This document shows positions 6,340 through 9,150 of a stretch of 9,150 nt of DNA, piece after piece. Below the pieces are notes generated by a model. That model made no database searches. It saw nothing but the letters and a program-made list of their open reading frames with translations, and was not told where the DNA came from. The stretch covers positions 1 through 9,150 of the forward strand of contig JAPYOI010000275.1 in NCBI GenBank assembly GCA_028278755.1, read 5' to 3'. Within the stretch, counting starts at the first letter, position 1; each line of letters begins with the position of its first letter. A program made the position numbers and the translations under genes. Source of the DNA: Poriferisodalis multihospitum. GTDB taxonomy: Bacteria; Actinomycetota; Acidimicrobiia; Acidimicrobiales; Poriferisodalaceae.

Positions 6340-6633
6340 TTAGCCCTTGGGTTCGCCGTAGGGGGCGCCAGCTTCCTCGTAGCACTCTGGGTGGTAGTGC
6401 TCCACGCGGTCCCAACGGTTCTTCACGTACACGTTGCAGATGATCTGCTCCGCACGGATGCGCGCCCGGAACTTGATGAGCTCATCGCAGACGGCGCAGT
6501 ATGCCGAGTTGCCAGCGTCCACCGTGCGCGACACCGCCCTGCTCTTCCACCGCTTGCGTTTCGGTGCAGCGGTCTCCGTTGCAGCGGTCTCTGCTGCAAT
6601 CGAAGATGACGACGCCGAGGTGTCCGTAGCCAT
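6340..6633 (-). CDS. Small CxxC / HxxC zinc-ribbon-like conserved actinobacterial protein
   Basis: A 97-residue protein of unknown function. Residues 1-24 are low-complexity Ala/Ser/Thr/Glu (ETAATETAA is a short internal repeat), followed by a basic patch KRKRWKSR (25-32). The compact domain 45-93 has Cys46-x2-Cys49 and His81-x2-Cys84, a plausible single zinc site, plus Cys66 and His79. The block YCAVCDELIKFRAR...ICNVYV...WDRVEHYHPECYEEAG...PYGEP looks like a short conserved family I associate with actinobacterial genomes, usually annotated as hypothetical. Basic patch plus zinc site could mean nucleic-acid binding, but this is inference. It is convergent with the transporter and divergent from the HAD gene. 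There is no good Shine-Dalgarno sequence; TAGGGT ends 6 nt before the ATG, suggesting a leaderless message. The C-terminus is GEPKG-stop. Confidence 0.82.
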   Translation of the reverse strand: MATDTSASSSSIAAETAATETAAPKRKRWKSRAVSRTVDAGNSAYCAVCDELIKFRARIRAEQIICNVYVKNRWDRVEHYHPECYEEAGAPYGEPKG

Positions 6634-6639
6634 GGCGGG

Positions 6640-6645
6640 ACCCTA
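6640..6645 (-). promoter_or_regulatory. Possible leaderless -10 element (TAGGGT) for the small zinc-ribbon gene
   Basis: On the minus strand TAGGGT (TAnnnT form) ends 6 nt before the ATG at 6633. That is the spacing at which an actinobacterial promoter would start transcription on the initiation codon itself. The same bases could instead act as a poor Shine-Dalgarno (AGGG), so this stays tentative. Confidence 0.35.
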
Positions 6646-6654
6646 GCGAACGCT

Positions 6655-6747
6655 CGCGCGCTCTAGGTGGATATTCGCGCGATAAGCGCGAATTCATGCA
6701 CGTCACGCGCGAAGTATTGCCCGATAATCGCGCGATGTGCGCGTTAT
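6655..6747. promoter_or_regulatory. Cluster of CGCGCG half-sites in the divergent spacer, probable operator region
   Basis: Six CGCGC/GCGCG cores lie at about 6655-6661, 6676-6681, 6686-6690, 6706-6711, 6729-6734 and 6739-6743. Two form a perfect inverted repeat, ATTCGCGC (6673-6680), 5-bp spacer, GCGCGAAT (6686-6693). The last two form an imperfect copy (ATAATCGCGC at 6724-6733 against GCGCGTTAT at 6739-6747) that includes the palindrome ATCGCGCGAT (6727-6736). Half-sites within each pair are about one helical turn apart, and the pairs and single sites are about two turns apart. This geometry suggests cooperative binding by a dimeric regulator of one or both flanking genes. I do not recognise the motif as a known operator. 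Confidence 0.5.
6700..6728 (+). promoter_or_regulatory. Candidate promoter for the HAD hydrolase gene
   Basis: GATAAT (6723-6728) matches the TATAAT -10 consensus at five of six positions. ACGTCA (6700-6705), 17 bp upstream, is a weak -35. The -10 overlaps the second CGCGCG palindrome, so binding there would block polymerase. A transcript would start near 6735, about 50 nt before the GTG at 6786. A second possibility is TAACGT (6772-6777), 8 nt before the GTG, as a near-leaderless promoter. Confidence 0.4.
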
Positions 6748-6785
6748 GGTGACGACCGGCCGCTTCGTGGATAACGTGCCGGTCC

Positions 6786-7499
6786 GTGTCCGAGGGCTCA
6801 CCCAGCACGGCCGATCCATCGCCTCGCGCCGGAGGCAACAGCCGGTCCGCTACGGCGACCGTCGACGCCGTGCTGTTCGACTTCGGCGGGGTCATCACCG
6901 AGAGCCCATTCGAATCGTTCAACCGCTACGAGGATCGCATCGGTGTGCCCCGCGACACCATCCGGCAGATCAACGCCACCAATCCCGACACCAATGCGTG
7001 GGCGCGACTCGAGCGCAGCGAGGTCAGCGTCGACGAATTCGCTGAGCTGTTCGAGGCAGAGGCTGCCGACCGGGGATACGAGATGTCGGGCGCGCAGGTA
7101 CTGGCGTGCCTCAGCGGCGGGCTGCGCCCGCGGATGGTGCGTGCGCTGGAGGTCCTCGCGGCGCGCCTGCCCGTGGGCTGCATCACCAACAACGTGAGAA
7201 CAGGCCACGGCGCCGGCATGTCCCGGGATGCCGGCACCGCCGCGGCGATCGCCGAAGTGATGAAGCTGTTCGGCGTGGTGATCGAGTCGTCGGTAGTCGG
7301 CCTGCGCAAGCCCGATCCGCGGATCTACGAACTGGCCTGTGACCGGCTCGGCATCGACCCGGCCCGCACGGCATATCTCGACGACCTCGGCATCAACTGC
7401 AAACCGGCTGCAGCAATGGGCATGGCGGCCATCAAGGTGACCGATCCCGACGAGGCCCTGCGCGAGCTGGAAGCACTCGTCGGCTTCGAGCTGCGATGA
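6786..7499 (+). CDS. HAD-superfamily hydrolase (subfamily IA, epoxide-hydrolase N-domain-like phosphatase)
   Basis: A 237-residue soluble hydrolase, probably a small-molecule phosphatase. The HAD motifs are in order: motif I VLFDFGGV with nucleophile Asp32, motif II CITNN with Thr134, motif III Lys175 in GLRKPDPRIYELA, motif IV AYLDDLGIN with Asp199 and Asp200 for Mg2+. The helical cap lies at about 40-110. Motif I reads D-F-G-G, so the usual second Asp (general acid) is Gly. This is also the case in YihX-like and epoxide-hydrolase-N-domain-like members, so it does not rule out activity. The first in-frame start is GTG 6786 (an in-frame TGA lies at 6750-6752). The 28 residues before motif I are Ser/Ala/Pro-rich and have no good ribosome site, so a later start such as GTG 6870 is not excluded. 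Substrate unknown. ettA begins 35 nt downstream. Confidence 0.87.
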   Translation: MSEGSPSTADPSPRAGGNSRSATATVDAVLFDFGGVITESPFESFNRYEDRIGVPRDTIRQINATNPDTNAWARLERSEVSVDEFAELFEAEAADRGYEMSGAQVLACLSGGLRPRMVRALEVLAARLPVGCITNNVRTGHGAGMSRDAGTAAAIAEVMKLFGVVIESSVVGLRKPDPRIYELACDRLGIDPARTAYLDDLGINCKPAAAMGMAAIKVTDPDEALRELEALVGFELR

Positions 7500-7534
7500 C
7501 CGTCAGCCAGTGACGTGCTGATGGCGATGCACTG

Positions 7535-9150
7535 ATGGATTCAGGGTTCATCTACACGCTGCACAAGCTCGGGCGTTTCTACCCGCCCGACCGGGAAGTT
7601 CTGCGCGACGTCACGCTGGCGTTCCTGCCGGGTGCGAAGATCGGCGTGATCGGCCACAACGGCTCGGGCAAGTCCACGCTGCTGCGCATCATGGCCGGCC
7701 TCGACGACGGCTATGTCGGCGACGCGAGGCTGGCGCCCGAGGCGTCGGTGGGATTGCTGCCCCAGGAGCCGGAACTCGACGCTGCCCTTGATGTCGAGGG
7801 CAACGTGTTGGCGGGTGTTGCCGAGACTGCTGCCCTGCTGACGGCCTACGAGGAGGTGATGGCCGGCTGGGCTGAGCCCGATGCTGATTTCGACGCGCTC
7901 GGCACCCGCCAAGCCGAGCTAGAGGATCGGATCGCCGCGGCCAATGCCTGGGACCTGGATCGCCAGGTTGCCATCGCGATGGACGCCCTGCGTCTGCCGC
8001 CTGGCGATGCCGACGTGACCACGCTGTCGGGAGGGGAGCGACGGCGCGTGGCGCTATGCCGCCTGCTGCTGTCCCACCCCGACCTGCTGCTTCTCGACGA
8101 GCCGACCAATCACCTCGATGCGGAATCGGTCTCATGGCTGGAGCGGTTCCTGGCCGACTATTCAGGGACAGTTGTCGCGATCACCCACGACCGCTACTTC
8201 CTGGACAACGTCGCCGGCTGGATTCTTGAGATCGATCACGGCCGCACGCATCCGTTCGAAGGCAACTACAGCGCGTGGCTCGAGCACCGCAACGCTCGGC
8301 TGGTCTCGCAGCAGCGTCAGTCCGACGCCCGCGCCCGCACGCTGGCACAGGAACTGGAGTGGGTGCGCATGTCGCCGCGGGCCCGGCAAGCGAAGAGCAG
8401 GGCACGCGTCAGCGCGTACGAGGAACTGCTGGCGACGCACCGCAAGGCTGCTGACGAGCAGCGCCGAGCAGATGCGCTGCAGATCACGATCCCGATGTCA
8501 CGTCGTCTCGGCTCGCAGGTCATCGAGGCCGAGGGTCTTGTGAAGGCCTACGGCGAAAAGCTGCTGTTCGACGATCTTGCATTCCGTTTGCCGCCGGGCG
8601 GCATCGTCGGGGTGGTCGGCGCGAACGGTGCCGGCAAGACCACGCTGTTCCGGCTGCTGGTTGGCAACGAGCAGCCCGACGCGGGCAGCATCACCATCGG
8701 CGAGACGGTCGACATTGCGTACGTGGACCAGTCACGCGCGGTGCTGGACCCCGACCGCACGGTCTACGAAGAGATCACCGGTGGGCACGACACGCTGCGC
8801 ATCACTGGCTTGGACGGTGCCCGCGAGGTCAACGGCCGGGCCTTCGTCGCATCGTTCAACTTCACCGGCTCAGATCAACAGAAGCGTGTGGGCGACCTCG
8901 CAGGCGGCGAGCGCAACCGGGTGCACTTGGCCCGGACGCTGACCAGCGGATGCAACGTGCTGTTGCTCGACGAGCCCACCAACGACCTTGACGTGGACAC
9001 GCTGCGTGCGCTCGAGGCGGCCTTGGAGTCATTCGGTGGCTGCGCCGTGGTCATCAGCCATGACCGCTGGTTCCTGGACCGGATTGCGACCCACGTGCTG
9101 GCCTTCGAAGGCGACAGCGTGGTGCGTTGGTTCGAAGGCAACTTCACCGA
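7535..9150 (+). CDS. ettA: Energy-dependent translational throttle protein EttA (ABC-F), lacking only its last residues at the window edge
   Basis: A soluble tandem-ATPase ABC-F protein that binds the ribosomal E site and gates entry into elongation according to ADP/ATP. 538 codons are present, against about 555-560 in the family. Domain 1: Walker A GHNGSGKST (40-48), arm-like region about 88-158, signature LSGGERRRVAL (from 164), Walker B LLLLDEPTNHLD (184-195), His218. The inter-domain linker (about 245-325) includes LEWVRMSPRARQAKSRAR, diagnostic for EttA. Domain 2: Walker A GANGAGKTT (362-370), signature LAGGERNRVHLA (from 455, Ala where Ser is usual), Walker B VLLLDEPTNDLD (475-486), His509. 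The start FIYTLHKLGRFYPP... matches the family N-terminus. ATG 7535 is the only ATG after the in-frame TGA at 7511-7513, although no Shine-Dalgarno sequence is visible. It follows the HAD gene on the same strand. Confidence 0.95.
   Translation, partial: MDSGFIYTLHKLGRFYPPDREVLRDVTLAFLPGAKIGVIGHNGSGKSTLLRIMAGLDDGYVGDARLAPEASVGLLPQEPELDAALDVEGNVLAGVAETAALLTAYEEVMAGWAEPDADFDALGTRQAELEDRIAAANAWDLDRQVAIAMDALRLPPGDADVTTLSGGERRRVALCRLLLSHPDLLLLDEPTNHLDAESVSWLERFLADYSGTVVAITHDRYFLDNVAGWILEIDHGRTHPFEGNYSAWLEHRNARLVSQQRQSDARARTLAQELEWVRMSPRARQAKSRARVSAYEELLATHRKAADEQRRADALQITIPMSRRLGSQVIEAEGLVKAYGEKLLFDDLAFRLPPGGIVGVVGANGAGKTTLFRLLVGNEQPDAGSITIGETVDIAYVDQSRAVLDPDRTVYEEITGGHDTLRITGLDGAREVNGRAFVASFNFTGSDQQKRVGDLAGGERNRVHLARTLTSGCNVLLLDEPTNDLDVDTLRALEAALESFGGCAVVISHDRWFLDRIATHVLAFEGDSVVRWFEGNFT

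Noticed and set aside
6319..6646. Plus-strand open frames opposite the 97-residue gene
   Set aside because: The minus-strand reading has the patterned Cys/His domain and plausible promoter; the plus-strand readings are compositionally random.

Overview
The window is a gene-dense, GC-rich stretch of a bacterial chromosome. Its actinobacterial character rests on several points. There is a partial CysQ whose N-terminus resembles the mycobacterial PAP phosphatase. There is a small CxxC protein of a type I associate with Actinomycetota. GTG starts and a possible leaderless promoter are present. A lineage such as Acidimicrobiia would fit, but that placement is inference; nothing here identifies a species.

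Layout. Positions 262 to 1 (minus) hold the first 87 codons of cysQ, which runs off the left edge. It is divergent from a four-gene plus-strand cluster for a general L-amino-acid ABC transporter of the Aap/Bzt type (HAAT family): binding lipoprotein (482-1651), permease AapQ-like (1840-3384), permease AapM-like (3386-5395) and ATPase AapP-like (5436-6227). A tight 14-bp hairpin lies between the binding protein and the first permease, an arrangement expected to yield more binding protein than permease. Both permeases are longer than usual. The AapM homologue, at 669 residues, carries an unusually large multi-membrane-segment N-terminal region.

A 26-bp-stem inverted repeat (6241-6314) separates the transporter from a convergent 97-residue zinc-ribbon-like protein (6633 to 6340, minus). 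Between that gene and a divergent HAD-family hydrolase (6786-7499) is a 152-bp spacer dense in CGCGCG-type half-sites, including a perfect 8-bp-arm palindrome and a probable -10 element. The HAD gene is followed 35 nt later by ettA (7535 to the right edge), an ABC-F translation factor that lacks only about its last 20 residues.

How they work together: the four transporter genes make one complete uptake system (lipid-anchored receptor, two membrane subunits, ATPase). CysQ (PAP removal, sulfur assimilation), the HAD phosphatase and EttA (ribosome/energy sensing) are housekeeping neighbours with no evident shared pathway. I see no mobile element, CRISPR array, tRNA or rRNA, and no clearly novel multi-gene system. 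The points most worth a second look are the enlarged permeases and the two structured intergenic regions around the 97-residue gene.
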